Of a stretch of 64,000 bases of DNA, positions 50,330 to 59,453 are shown in pieces; the stretch's first letter is position 1; each line of letters starts with the position of its first letter. Both the position numbers and the translations under genes were made by a program. The notes beneath the pieces were generated by a model. It did no database searches and was not told the DNA's origin. It saw only the letters and a list, made by a program, of their open reading frames with translations. The DNA is taken from positions 174,586 through 238,585 of the forward strand of contig CAKUQQ010000003.1 in assembly GCA_934675575.1 (NCBI GenBank), given 5' to 3'. The stretch comes from an uncultured Muribaculaceae bacterium. GTDB taxonomy: Bacteria; Bacteroidota; Bacteroidia; Bacteroidales; Muribaculaceae.

Positions 50330-51577
50330 TCATTTCACAAGCTCTTTGCAGAACTTTCGCTGAAGCACATGGGCATCGAGCACAGACATTTCGCTTGCCA
50401 TTATGGCGAATGCGAGCGTGTGCCCATTGTTCCCTTGACAATAGCCTGCAAGAGAGCTGATGCCATAGGGGTGCGACAATGTGCCTGTCTTGCCCTTTAT
50501 CTTGCCACGGAGGTCGGGCGATGACATTTCTCGTCTCAGCGTGCCATCAACTCCAGAAACCGACAGCAGTTTGCATAGCTGTGCATATATTGGCGGATTT
50601 TCGTGGCCATAGCGCAAAATGGTGGTTAGTGCCACTGGCGACAGGTGATTGTAGGTGCACAAACCGCAGCCGTCGTGAACCACAATAGCAGTGTCGGTTA
50701 AATGCAGTTGCGTGCGCAAGAACTGGCGCAGATAGTTGACGCCGGAGCTGACGGGGTCGCCCGTGGGGTTGACTTGATGGCCTATGGTGTAGAGCATGGC
50801 TGTGGCTTGAGTGTTTGAGCTGTTTTTCCACATGCGCTCCACCACAAGGCTTATAGGTCGATGAAAGCGGAACAGACATTGCGCTCCTTGTGGCACACGA
50901 CCGGTTACCACCTGGCTGTCCGCCACGGCAATGCCACGGCTGCGCAAGGCGTATTTGAATTCTTTGGCCACGCGCGGAGCTCCTTTGTAGAACACACCAT
51001 AGCGCGAAAACGACAAGTCCCACGGATACCAGTGCTGCTCACTGGTGACAGGCTCGCTAACCACGAGGTCTATAAAGCATTTTCCACTTATCTTTCTAAT
51101 GCCTTTGTTGGCAAGTGCTTGCGCAAACATGCTGAGGTCAGGACCGTTGAGCTGTGGATCGAGGCTGCCTTTCAGAGCGATGTCGCCCTGCAAAGTGTTG
51201 CCGTTAACTTGTCCTTTTGTGTAGATTGACGTGGAGTAGTTGTATGCCGTGCCCATGAGCTTTAATCCGGCAATTCCGGTGAGCAACTTCATGCACGAGG
51301 CCGACGGAAGTGATTTGGTTTCGTTGTAGCCAAACACCGGTTTGCCGGCAGTGAGGTCATAAACATGCACGGCAAACTGTCCCTGCACCCTGGGTGCTGC
51401 AATAAACTGGGCAAGGCGGCTGCGCAGGCTGTCGTCGATGGCAATTGAGCGTGTGGTCTGCTGCGCTGGTTTGGCCGAAATGCCGGCTTTGTCATTTTTA
51501 CCGCCACACGCCGACAATGTGAGCGATGCGACAAGAAGTGACGAGACTATGATTTTGTATTGTGACAGTAACTTCAA
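50330..51577 (-). CDS. dacB: D-alanyl-D-alanine carboxypeptidase/endopeptidase, PBP4 (S13) type lipoprotein
   Basis: 415 residues. The lipoprotein signal ends in lipobox LSAC (Cys24), so the enzyme is membrane-anchored rather than free. S13 motifs are SxxK S94-C-M-K97, SxN S253-S-N255 and KTG 363-365. The usual DGSGLSRxN segment reads DGCGLCTYN, with cysteines in place of serines. Acts on cell-wall peptides in the periplasm. The length is shorter than E. coli PBP4 but normal for this phylum. A -7 box lies upstream (TAACTTTG on minus, 51606-51613). Confidence 0.92.
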   Translation of the reverse strand: MKLLSQYKIIVSSLLVASLTLSACGGKNDKAGISAKPAQQTTRSIAIDDSLRSRLAQFIAAPRVQGQFAVHVYDLTAGKPVFGYNETKSLPSASCMKLLTGIAGLKLMGTAYNYSTSIYTKGQVNGNTLQGDIALKGSLDPQLNGPDLSMFAQALANKGIRKISGKCFIDLVVSEPVTSEQHWYPWDLSFSRYGVFYKGAPRVAKEFKYALRSRGIAVADSQVVTGRVPQGAQCLFRFHRPISLVVERMWKNSSNTQATAMLYTIGHQVNPTGDPVSSGVNYLRQFLRTQLHLTDTAIVVHDGCGLCTYNHLSPVALTTILRYGHENPPIYAQLCKLLSVSGVDGTLRREMSSPDLRGKIKGKTGTLSHPYGISSLAGYCQGNNGHTLAFAIMASEMSVLDAHVLQRKFCKELVK

Positions 51578-51653
51578 TTTTTTTCGTTGTGTTGCGTTTG
51601 TAGTGCAAAGTTAATGCATGTTGGCTTTTGCCGAGGTTATGAAACATTAAAAG

Positions 51654-51670
51654 TGCCATTGTTTGTGGCA
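51654..51670 (-). terminator. Possible terminator after the MATE gene
   Basis: A short TGCCA/TGGCA stem with a seven-base loop. On the minus strand it is followed by CTTTTAATG. Weak; the T-run is longer on the plus strand. Confidence 0.35.
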
Positions 51671-51676
51671 TTTTTT

Positions 51677-53056
51677 TCATGATAATGCTTGTTGCGATGC
51701 AATACGCCTATATGCTTTGCGGCTCACAATTATGTAGCACGTCATTACCATAGTGCCAGTTAAAACCCACGAAATAGGGTAGCAATACATGAGTCTGTCA
51801 AATCCTGGCCATATAGGCCCAACGAAGAATACCCACACGAGGCGCAGCACGCAAGTGCCGAGTATGGTGAGCAAGGCCGGTTCAAGCGAGTAGTTCATGC
51901 CACGCATTGCAGCGGCCGATATTTCGTAGCTCACGGCCATAGATTGGAAAACCAGAACCCATGTCATGCGAATCACAGCATAATGAATCACCTGTGGGTC
52001 GGTGGTGAAAAGTCCCAGGAAAAAGTCGCGCTGGGTGTAGAAAATCATGTTGCCCAAGAAGCACGTCAAAGCCCCTCCAATCATGCAGATTTTGAATATG
52101 CGCCGGCATCGCATCACATTGCCGGCACCAAAGTTTTGTCCTGTGAATGTGATTGCCGCTCCACAAAATGCTGTGATGAAAAAGTAACAGAAGCTGTCGA
52201 AGTTGACTGATATGGCGGCACCAGCCACGGCAGCCGAGCCATAGCCGTTGATTGCGGTCTGCACGCACACATTGCTGAACGAGAACACCATGCTTTGCAG
52301 CCCTGCCGGAAGTCCAATTTTTAGTATTCTACTTATTTCCGCTTTGTCGGGTGCGCTGAGGCTGAAGTGCAATTTGAAAGGTCCTGGCTCTTTTTTCAGT
52401 AGCACTAAAATTGCAAACGCGCTAAAAGCGTTGGAAATGTCGGTGGCAATGGCAACACCATCGACACTCTTGTGAAACACGATGACAAACAGCAGGTTGA
52501 GGACGGTGTTGATGAGTCCAGCCACAATCAGAATGTAGAGCGGACGCTTGGTGTCGCCTTTGCTGCGCAAAACGGCGGCTCCAAAGTTGTATATCATGAA
52601 AAATGGTGTGCCGCACATGTATATGCGCAGGTAAAGCACCGAGTCGCTAAGCACATTTGCAGGCGTGCCCATCAACACCAGCACAGGAGCGGCTATGAGC
52701 AGTCCGGTAACGAGCATTGTGAATCCGCTCAGCACTGCCAGAATCATGGTGGTGTGTACGGCTTTTCGTGTGCGGTTGTCGTCATTTTGCCCTATGTGGT
52801 TTGAAATGACAACGTTTGCGCCAACGGATATACCTACGAACAAATTGATGAACAAATTGATGAGAAACGTGTTGGCTCCCACGGCTGCAAGAGCCTCACT
52901 GCTTGCAAACCTGCCCACCACCGCCACGTCAACGGCATTGAACATCTGTTGCAAAATGCTGCTTGCGGCAAAAGGAAGGGCAAATTTCAATATACCAGAA
53001 ACCAACGGCCCATGAAGCATGTCGATTTCGTGTGATTTTGGTTTTTGTGCGCTCAT
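51677..53056 (-). CDS. MATE family multidrug/metabolite exporter
   Basis: 459 residues with about 12 membrane segments. The N terminus MLHGPLVSGILKFALPFAASSILQQMFNAVDVAVVGRF is classic for MATE proteins of the DinF/NorM superfamily. A cation/proton-coupled exporter of the inner membrane. A -7 box (TACCTTTG on minus, 53107-53114) lies 51 bp upstream, so it has its own promoter. It follows the glycan cluster but has no Wzx features by eye, so a role as flippase is uncertain. Confidence 0.93.
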   Translation of the reverse strand: MSAQKPKSHEIDMLHGPLVSGILKFALPFAASSILQQMFNAVDVAVVGRFASSEALAAVGANTFLINLFINLFVGISVGANVVISNHIGQNDDNRTRKAVHTTMILAVLSGFTMLVTGLLIAAPVLVLMGTPANVLSDSVLYLRIYMCGTPFFMIYNFGAAVLRSKGDTKRPLYILIVAGLINTVLNLLFVIVFHKSVDGVAIATDISNAFSAFAILVLLKKEPGPFKLHFSLSAPDKAEISRILKIGLPAGLQSMVFSFSNVCVQTAINGYGSAAVAGAAISVNFDSFCYFFITAFCGAAITFTGQNFGAGNVMRCRRIFKICMIGGALTCFLGNMIFYTQRDFFLGLFTTDPQVIHYAVIRMTWVLVFQSMAVSYEISAAAMRGMNYSLEPALLTILGTCVLRLVWVFFVGPIWPGFDRLMYCYPISWVLTGTMVMTCYIIVSRKAYRRIASQQALS

Positions 53057-53172
53057 CTGTCAAAAAAGAAAACTTCCCTGAAAAAGTAGTCGCTAATTGT
53101 GACGTGCAAAGGTACTGATAATTTTTCAAAAGGAGTTTTTTCTTTTACCTCTGGCTATGACTTTGGGTGTCT

Positions 53173-54276
53173 TTACTGCATACCACTATACACATCGGCC
53201 ACTTGGGCTGCAATGTGGTCCCAGTCATATTTCGACATGTCGTAGGCAATGTGCCGGGCTGGGGCTGCAATGACAGACTCTAATTTGTGCTTTAAAGCAT
53301 CGGTATCACCCATTTTGAAATAGCAGCTTTCGGGGAGTCCAACTTCAAGATTGGCAGGAATGTCGCTCACAATCACCGGCACGCCATAGCTCATGGCTTC
53401 GAGTAAGGCAATGGGTAGCCCCTCGTGCGACGATGGCAAGCAGTAGCAACGGCAGTTGGTGAGCAGAGAGTGCAGTTTTCGGCCTTTGACAAACCCTGTT
53501 AGCACCACACCGTTTTTGTGTGCGAGGGCTTTGAGTGCGGTGGAGTATTCATCGGGGAAATCGGTGTCGCCGGCAAGCACAAGCTTAACGTCGCTGCGCT
53601 CTGGGTGCTCGTCTTGCCATGCCGAGAATGCTGCCACAAGGTCGTGCAGACGCTTTTCGGGCACAAAACGGCACATGCCAAGTATGTAGTTGCTTTTCTC
53701 TATGCCTATTTCCTTGAAGTATTCCGGGAAGTCGCACTTATCTGGCTGGGAAACACCATTGTAGATGAGGTGTACGCCATTTGTGCGTCCATATTTGTTT
53801 TTCACGATGTTGCGTATCACGTCGGAAATCACAATCACATCGTTGGCAAACATGCAGCCCATTCGCTCACCGAGTTTCAGCATGGTCTTGGCTGCAAATC
53901 CCCATTTGTCACGGTCGTAGTCGGGCCCATGATGGGTGAACACCACTTTCATGCCGAGTAATCTGGCCAGTGGGGTGAGCATGGCAGGGCCAATGGCGTG
54001 TATGTGCACAATGTCGGCATTCATTGCCTTGGCTTTCCACACGGCTCTCCATGTGTGAACTATTGCCTCAAAAGCCTTGCGCCTTGGGGTGGCTATATCC
54101 ACAAGCCTCACACCGTGCCACTGGGTTAGACCGTCGCTAACATAGGTTGACCGGCGCACAACTGTCACATCGAAGCCAAGTGTGGCAATGCGTGGAAACA
54201 GCTCCTCACAATGGGTCTCAACGCCACCCATCACATTTGGTATGCCTCTTGTGCCTGTGACAACAATCTTAACCAT
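53173..54276 (-). CDS. Glycosyltransferase family 4, rhamnosyltransferase-like
   Basis: 367 residues from ATG 54276; an upstream ATG at 54294 would add six residues before the first beta strand. GT-B fold: MVKIVVTGTRGIPNVMGGVETHCEEL at the N terminus matches the DUF1972-type domain of rhamnosyl/glycosyltransferases. FVPEKRLHDLVAAF near 200 and SSHEGLPIALLEAMSYGVPVIVSD near 290 are GT4 nucleotide-sugar motifs. Lies 21 bp after the radical SAM gene and is the last gene of the glycan cluster. Confidence 0.92.
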   Translation of the reverse strand: MVKIVVTGTRGIPNVMGGVETHCEELFPRIATLGFDVTVVRRSTYVSDGLTQWHGVRLVDIATPRRKAFEAIVHTWRAVWKAKAMNADIVHIHAIGPAMLTPLARLLGMKVVFTHHGPDYDRDKWGFAAKTMLKLGERMGCMFANDVIVISDVIRNIVKNKYGRTNGVHLIYNGVSQPDKCDFPEYFKEIGIEKSNYILGMCRFVPEKRLHDLVAAFSAWQDEHPERSDVKLVLAGDTDFPDEYSTALKALAHKNGVVLTGFVKGRKLHSLLTNCRCYCLPSSHEGLPIALLEAMSYGVPVIVSDIPANLEVGLPESCYFKMGDTDALKHKLESVIAAPARHIAYDMSKYDWDHIAAQVADVYSGMQ

Positions 54277-54297
54277 ATATGAGCTTCGTTTCAAGTA

Positions 54298-55506
54298 TTA
54301 ATAGCCCAACTTGGAGCTGCTGTCGCGCTTGGTGGCTTCGTAGCCTTGCGACTCCACGTCGGCATTCACGATGTCTTCGCCACGTTTGCCTTGCAGGGCT
54401 GCGTTGGAATTGGCCGACAGTCCGTTGTTGACCATGGCATTCATGTCGCATGTGCTGAGTTTGTCAAGGTCGGCTTTGCTAACTTTGCCGTCGCGATAGT
54501 CGCAGCATATAGGGTTCTCATACATGGAGTATTTCAAGCCCAAAAGACTTTTTGCCTTGTGTTTCAGCACCCATAGAGCCGGCTTTGCAATGTATTTGTG
54601 CATGGCAGGTGACACAGAGCCAATCATCCAGCAGTTGCGTGTGCAGTGGCGCACCTTGTTGCGCACTGCCTCGGCCTGCTCGCTGTGCCACAGCTCGTCC
54701 CACGACTGTACGTTGAGGTTGCCCATCACTTCCTTGTCTTTAGTGCCGTTGCAAGGCATAACGTCGCCATAGGGGTCGATGAAGAAAGTGTCGAAACTCA
54801 TGTCGCATGGCAACAGGCGTGGTTGGCCGTAGATATAGTTTATCAGACCATGGTTGAAATAGGCTCTGAACCATTTTTTTGGAGAATTGCTCTTTAGCAA
54901 CTCGTTGATAAGAGCCTCAAAATTTTTAGCCACCATGGGGCGGTCATGTATGATGTTTTTTGCTTCAACGAAATAGAATGAGTTGTGAAGCGACGCTGTG
55001 GCAAACTCCATGCCCATTTTGTTGCTTAACTGATAGAGTGGCACGAGGTCGGGGGCATTCTTGTCTTGCACGGTCATGCCAAAGCCAACGTCGGTCATGC
55101 CCATTTCGCGCAGTTTCTTCAGCGTGGTGTAGCCGCGGTTGAAGCCATCGTTTAAGCCGCGTATCTCGTTGTTGGTTTGTTCCAAACCTTCAATTGATAT
55201 GCGTATGCCTATTTGCGGAAATTCCTTAGCCAAGGCTATTATACGGTCGGTAAAGAAGCCGTTGGTTGATATGACGATGCGGTCGCTTTTTTTGTAGAGT
55301 TCACGCACTATGTCGTTGAGGTCGGTGCGAATGAACGGTTCACCTCCGGTAATGTTGGTGAAGTACATTTTCGGCAGTTTCTTTATGGTGTCGAGAGAGA
55401 TTTCCTCCTCTGGCCTTGACGGGGCCTTGTAGCGGTTGCACATGGTGCAGCGCGCATTGCATCGGTAGGTCACAATCACGGTGCCATTTAATTTTTTCTC
55501 TGCCAT
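54298..55506 (-). CDS. Radical SAM/SPASM-like protein
   Basis: 402 residues. The radical SAM cluster CxxxCxxC is C16, C20 and C23 in YRCNARCTMC, followed by NITGGEPFIRTDL, ISTNGFFTD and RISIEGL. The second half has a SPASM-like region: CDMSFDTFFIDPYGDVMPCNG, MGNLNVQSWDELW and HCTRNCWMIG, with enough cysteines for at least one extra iron-sulfur cluster. The C-terminal 75 residues are low-complexity and polar. Its place between GT4 genes suggests modification of a sugar, lipid carrier or peptide acceptor in the same pathway. Substrate unknown. Confidence 0.87.
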   Translation of the reverse strand: MAEKKLNGTVIVTYRCNARCTMCNRYKAPSRPEEEISLDTIKKLPKMYFTNITGGEPFIRTDLNDIVRELYKKSDRIVISTNGFFTDRIIALAKEFPQIGIRISIEGLEQTNNEIRGLNDGFNRGYTTLKKLREMGMTDVGFGMTVQDKNAPDLVPLYQLSNKMGMEFATASLHNSFYFVEAKNIIHDRPMVAKNFEALINELLKSNSPKKWFRAYFNHGLINYIYGQPRLLPCDMSFDTFFIDPYGDVMPCNGTKDKEVMGNLNVQSWDELWHSEQAEAVRNKVRHCTRNCWMIGSVSPAMHKYIAKPALWVLKHKAKSLLGLKYSMYENPICCDYRDGKVSKADLDKLSTCDMNAMVNNGLSANSNAALQGKRGEDIVNADVESQGYEATKRDSSSKLGY

Positions 55507-55594
55507 GATAACTATAGAGTAATTACTTTAATCCGATTCTTTTGTCGGCTGCCGCTTGTTGTGGAGACTGATTGCCGGCAAGCCGATTTCATAA

Positions 55595-56797
55595 TCAAAA
55601 GTACTGAATATATTGTTTTGCTGCAACACCCCAGCTATATTCTTTGGTGATGAACTCACGCGCCTTCGCCTTTTCTCCGCAGTATTTGACATCATCGTTG
55701 AGAATGGCGCTAAGGTCGGCATCAAATGTCTTGGTTATTGGCATGATGCCATTTTCGTTGCCTGATTTCATGAACGGCAAAGAGTTTAAGATGCCGTTGC
55801 ATATAAATATCGGTCGGCTTGCCGACAGCGATTCCATTATAACCAAGCTGAATGCCTCTGATTTTGAATTGAATATGCTGACGCGCGATGCTTTGTAAAG
55901 AGCGTTTAGTTCTGCTCCTGGAGCAACTTCACCGGCATAAATCACTTGGTTTGTTATGTCGTTTTGTGCGGCAAAGTTGTCAATTTGCTGTTTGTAGGCG
56001 GCATCTATGATTCCTCCGGCATACATGTATGCGGTGTTGGGTTGGGACTTTAGTGTGGGTAGCAATAATTTGAGGCTTCCAAGTTGATTTTTGCGGTCGC
56101 ACACGGAGCCAACTTGAAATATCACTTTCTTGTCGGCCAAATGATTGTCGGCAATGAATGAGGCCATGCTTGGAGGTGCTGGCGCTTGCTCGTCATACAC
56201 GCTGGTGTTTACGCCGTTTATCACCTTGTGCACCTTGTCTGGGGCTACACCAATCTTGTCAATCATCATGGCCTTTGCACTGTCATTGAGCACAAACACA
56301 TGGTCGGCATGTCTCACGCAATACACTTCTTGAAAATAGCGCTTTTTTACGGTGTCGCAAATCTCATTCCAGTTGCCGAACCACACATGGCTGTGTACTG
56401 TGTAGGCTATGCTGACCTTGTTGCGCAAGGCTTTTGAAGTTAGTTTCAGAAAAAAGAATAGGTTGTATTGGTTGTGAAAATGCAGCACTATTTTGTTGTC
56501 GTTGCAGCGTTTGATTATGCGATGGAGCTTGAATGTCAGTGAAATGGAATAGAGCACACGCTTCAACTTGTGGACGAGACCAAGTGTGGTGTCGGTGGCG
56601 TTGAAGAGCTGCGGCATATACACGTCAGTGATAGGCAGACTGGTGGCAGTACGTTTGGAGTCTTTGATGTCAACGATGGTGGCATCGTAGCCGAGTTTCA
56701 GCAGCGAAGAGGTTAGCTCCTCTACGACGATCTCGGTTGCTGCGCCAATCTTTGCCGGTATGCTGGTATAGCCAGTTCCTATTTCAAATATCTTCAT
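55595..56797 (-). CDS. Glycosyltransferase family 4
   Basis: 400 residues, GT-B. MKIFEIGTGYTSIPAKIGAATEIVVEEL at the start; the donor domain has VIFQVGSVCDRKNQLGSLKLL near 220 and FNSKSEAFSLVIMESLSASRPIFI near 305, the ExxExxx region of retaining GT4 enzymes. Its start overlaps the preceding gene by 14 bp, indicating one transcript. Donor and acceptor are unknown. Confidence 0.9.
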   Translation of the reverse strand: MKIFEIGTGYTSIPAKIGAATEIVVEELTSSLLKLGYDATIVDIKDSKRTATSLPITDVYMPQLFNATDTTLGLVHKLKRVLYSISLTFKLHRIIKRCNDNKIVLHFHNQYNLFFFLKLTSKALRNKVSIAYTVHSHVWFGNWNEICDTVKKRYFQEVYCVRHADHVFVLNDSAKAMMIDKIGVAPDKVHKVINGVNTSVYDEQAPAPPSMASFIADNHLADKKVIFQVGSVCDRKNQLGSLKLLLPTLKSQPNTAYMYAGGIIDAAYKQQIDNFAAQNDITNQVIYAGEVAPGAELNALYKASRVSIFNSKSEAFSLVIMESLSASRPIFICNGILNSLPFMKSGNENGIMPITKTFDADLSAILNDDVKYCGEKAKAREFITKEYSWGVAAKQYIQYF

Positions 56798-58010
56798 GAG
56801 ATGCTATCGTTTCGTTAAAAATGCCCATTAACTTTTTGTAATGGATTTCCGGAGAGAAATTTGACAATGCAAATTTACGAGAAGCTATTGACATTTGCCG
56901 ATAAGTTTCCGCATTAATTACGTTTGCTTTCATGATGCAGCGCTTCAACTGCTCCACGTTGCCCATCTCAAAGAGGAAGCCGGTGTCGGGTGTCACGATT
57001 TCTGGTATTCCGCCTGTGATAGAGCCAATCACAGGTTTTCCGTGAGAATAGGCTTCGATTATTGTGAGAGGGTTGTTGTCCTCACATTCAGAAGGCACTA
57101 TGACAAAGGATGCATGTCGCACTTGCTCAAAAAGTGCATCTCCTTTCTTGAAACCAAGAAATTCCACATTTGCAGGTGCTTGTTGCTCAAGAGACTCTCT
57201 CAAAGGTCCGTCGCCCACCACTTTGAGCTTTATGTCGGGCAAATCACGCATGGCGCTTATGAGTGCGGCGATGCCTTTTTCGGCTGTTATGCGGCCATAA
57301 AACAGCATGTAGTTATCATGGGTGTGGCATGGGGATATTTCATCCGTGCCAGGCATGAAATTGTGAAGAATGGTGCCCTTGTCTTTGAAATAGCTGTGAC
57401 GAGCTGCATGAAAGTCTTGAAAACGCTTGCTGACAAAGATGTAGCGGTCGATGTAGCGATTATAGTCAAAAAGCTTCTCTTTTTGAAACATTTCAAAAGC
57501 GCACATCATGCTGTTGATGAAATTATCTTGATAACATTTAAACAAACCGCATGGCAATCCTCCAAATTTCAAGCAGTTTTTGCATTTGTTGCCGCGTGTG
57601 TTAAACAGCGATGAGGGACACACGAAGCGAGTGTCGTGCATTGTGATGACAACAGGAATATTGTGGCGGCGTAGCACTGGCAGTATTGACATTGAAATGC
57701 CGTTGAATATGTTGTGCAAATGGGCAATGTCGGGTTTCTCCTGGTTTATCAACAACTCTATTTTTCTTTCGGAGTCCTTGTTCCAGAAAAAAGTGCCAAT
57801 ATTTTTAATCTTTTCCACGGTGCTCAGGTCGCGAAGTTCAGGCGCATGGGTGAAATATCTTGCAAACGCCGACTCTGTGTTTTTGGGATTATCGGTGCAG
57901 AATGTACACACGTCATTGCCCATCTCTTTCAGTAGCCTTATTGTGTTGAAAAAGACGGTGTCAACTCCTCCTTTGAGGTAGTGGTATTTGTTGATTTCAA
58001 GTACTCTCAT
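56784..58010 (-). CDS. Glycosyltransferase family 4, first gene of the cluster
   Basis: 408 residues. MRVLEINKYHYLKGGVDTVFFNTIRLLKEMG is a typical acceptor-side start. A Cys-rich segment (KCKNCLKFGGLPCG near 140-155) is seen in related capsule glycosyltransferases. The donor domain has GRITAEKGIAALISA near 230 and PSECEDNNPLTIIEAYSHGKPVIGS near 310. Probably transfers a hexose or deoxy-hexose in surface polysaccharide or glycoprotein assembly. No clear -7 box was found upstream. Confidence 0.9.
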   Translation of the reverse strand: MRVLEINKYHYLKGGVDTVFFNTIRLLKEMGNDVCTFCTDNPKNTESAFARYFTHAPELRDLSTVEKIKNIGTFFWNKDSERKIELLINQEKPDIAHLHNIFNGISMSILPVLRRHNIPVVITMHDTRFVCPSSLFNTRGNKCKNCLKFGGLPCGLFKCYQDNFINSMMCAFEMFQKEKLFDYNRYIDRYIFVSKRFQDFHAARHSYFKDKGTILHNFMPGTDEISPCHTHDNYMLFYGRITAEKGIAALISAMRDLPDIKLKVVGDGPLRESLEQQAPANVEFLGFKKGDALFEQVRHASFVIVPSECEDNNPLTIIEAYSHGKPVIGSITGGIPEIVTPDTGFLFEMGNVEQLKRCIMKANVINAETYRQMSIASRKFALSNFSPEIHYKKLMGIFNETIASHEDI

Positions 58011-58177
58011 TCAAATGATTGCGGAATGTTTTTGCCGTTGGGTTCATTCCATTTTGTGCCATGCAACCAGCATGGGCATGCTTAGAAAACGTTTCTTAAC
58101 ATTATAACGCAAAACAGGTCGTGTTTATTATTCCGCAAACGGCCAAAAACCATGTGCTTTTGTGTGGAAAAGTTGGT

Positions 58178-58185
58178 TATCTTTG
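58178..58185 (+). promoter_or_regulatory. -7 promoter element for the flavodoxin-fold gene
   Basis: TATCTTTG, exact match, 36 bp before the ATG at 58222. The nearest TTTG is 15 bp upstream, too close for the consensus. Confidence 0.5.
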
Positions 58186-58221
58186 CAGGGTAGTATTCTT
58201 TTTAGCAAAAAAAATTAGGTG

Positions 58222-58800
58222 ATGCAGAAAGTGATTGTGATTGACGCTTGCATGCGCGACGAGGCATCGCGCACAAGACGCATTTTGATGCCGCTGGTGG
58301 CAGAGCTGGGCAAACGTTATGAGGTTGAGACCATAAGGCTCGATGGTGAGAATTACTCTGCCGTGGGACGCAAAGTGCTCACCGAGCGTAGCAACGGATA
58401 TGTGCCGGCTGAGATTGTGGCTACGGCAAAGAAAATTGCCGCTGCCGACCGTCTGGTGATTGCCGCTCCGTTTTGGGATATGAGCTATCCGGCAATTTTG
58501 AAGGTATTCATTGAGAACATGTCGCTGTTTAACATCACGTTTCGTGACAATGGAACTTATTTTGAGGGATTGTGCAAGTGTCAGAGGGTGCTTTATGTGA
58601 CATCTCGCGGCATGAATGTATCCACAGACTCGCCGCTTGATGGTGCCACGCCATATATCCGCGCAATAAGCGCACTATGGGGACTTGGCGAGGTGAGTGT
58701 GGTCGCCGCTCAAAATATGGACTATAGCACGGAGCAGGAGATTGAGGGCAAAATAGCTGCTGCCGTGGCACAGGGGCTTGAAATTTGCCGTGAGTTTTAA
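58222..58800 (+). CDS. Flavodoxin-fold NAD(P)H oxidoreductase (azoreductase-like)
   Basis: 192 residues; ATG 58222 is preferred over GTG 58219. FMN-dependent oxidoreductase of the flavodoxin_2 fold: MQKVIVIDACMRDEASRTRR at the first strand, then ADRLVIAAPFWDMSYPAILKVFIENM, which is the FMN-contacting loop of the AzoR/NQO family, then VLYVTSRGM. Cytosolic two-electron quinone or nitro/azo reduction is likely. Confidence 0.88.
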   Translation: MQKVIVIDACMRDEASRTRRILMPLVAELGKRYEVETIRLDGENYSAVGRKVLTERSNGYVPAEIVATAKKIAAADRLVIAAPFWDMSYPAILKVFIENMSLFNITFRDNGTYFEGLCKCQRVLYVTSRGMNVSTDSPLDGATPYIRAISALWGLGEVSVVAAQNMDYSTEQEIEGKIAAAVAQGLEICREF

Positions 58801-58897
58801 CAGCACACACTATTTGGCTAATTTAACGTATAGCATAGACGGTGGCATTATGATTAGGCATATATTAGTGTCATCATAAAAGAGAAAGGAAGATATT

Positions 58898-59314
58898 ATG
58901 AAAAAGATATTTTTGCTGGCTATTGTGTGCCTGTTGACTCTGGTTGCAAGTGCACAATCTGTAGGAACTAAACCTATGGTGAAGGTGTATTGCATGATAA
59001 CTTGCAGCGAATATAACTTGCTTAAGAATGATGTGAACGTGAAGGTGGATTTTGGGATAGCACAAGATGCCGTGGGCACGTGGGGGTGGATTTGCAATCG
59101 CCAAACAAACAAGAAAATGTCGTTTGCATCACCAATGAGTGTGCTCAATTTTATGGCGAAACGGGGCTGGGAATATAAAGAAATGGTCAAGAATATGGAA
59201 AAAGGCGCAGGAGACAAGATGTTTCCACAATATTACTATTTATTGGAAAAGGAACTGCCGGCGGATTACACACCGCTTGATGTGGTGGGCGACATTTATT
59301 ATCGTGTGGAGTGA
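58898..59314 (+). CDS. Small secreted hypothetical protein
   Basis: 138 residues with a signal peptide ending VASAQS. The mature part is beta-rich with VKVYCMITCSEYNLLKNDVNVKVDFG and FMAKRGWEYKEM; two Cys near the start may form a disulfide. No recognised family, though the pattern resembles small Bacteroidota periplasmic proteins of unknown function. Isolated, with a terminator after it. Confidence 0.7.
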   Translation: MKKIFLLAIVCLLTLVASAQSVGTKPMVKVYCMITCSEYNLLKNDVNVKVDFGIAQDAVGTWGWICNRQTNKKMSFASPMSVLNFMAKRGWEYKEMVKNMEKGAGDKMFPQYYYLLEKELPADYTPLDVVGDIYYRVE

Positions 59315-59351
59315 AGTGGCGGCGCATAGACCGCATTACTTATAAAAAAAG

Positions 59352-59400
59352 GCAGAGGTTCGGAGTATAGGGAAATAACTCGCAAACCTCTGCTCTTTTA
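59352..59400 (+). terminator. Terminator between the secreted protein and pepT
   Basis: GCAGAGGTT (59352-59360) pairs with AACCTCTGC (59385-59393), followed by TCTTTTA. A-rich on the other side, so it may act for pepT as well. Confidence 0.75.
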
Positions 59401-59453
59401 TTTGCTGTAAGCGTTATGGCATGGCCAAAGCGCGCTTAACGGTTGGCTTTGCT

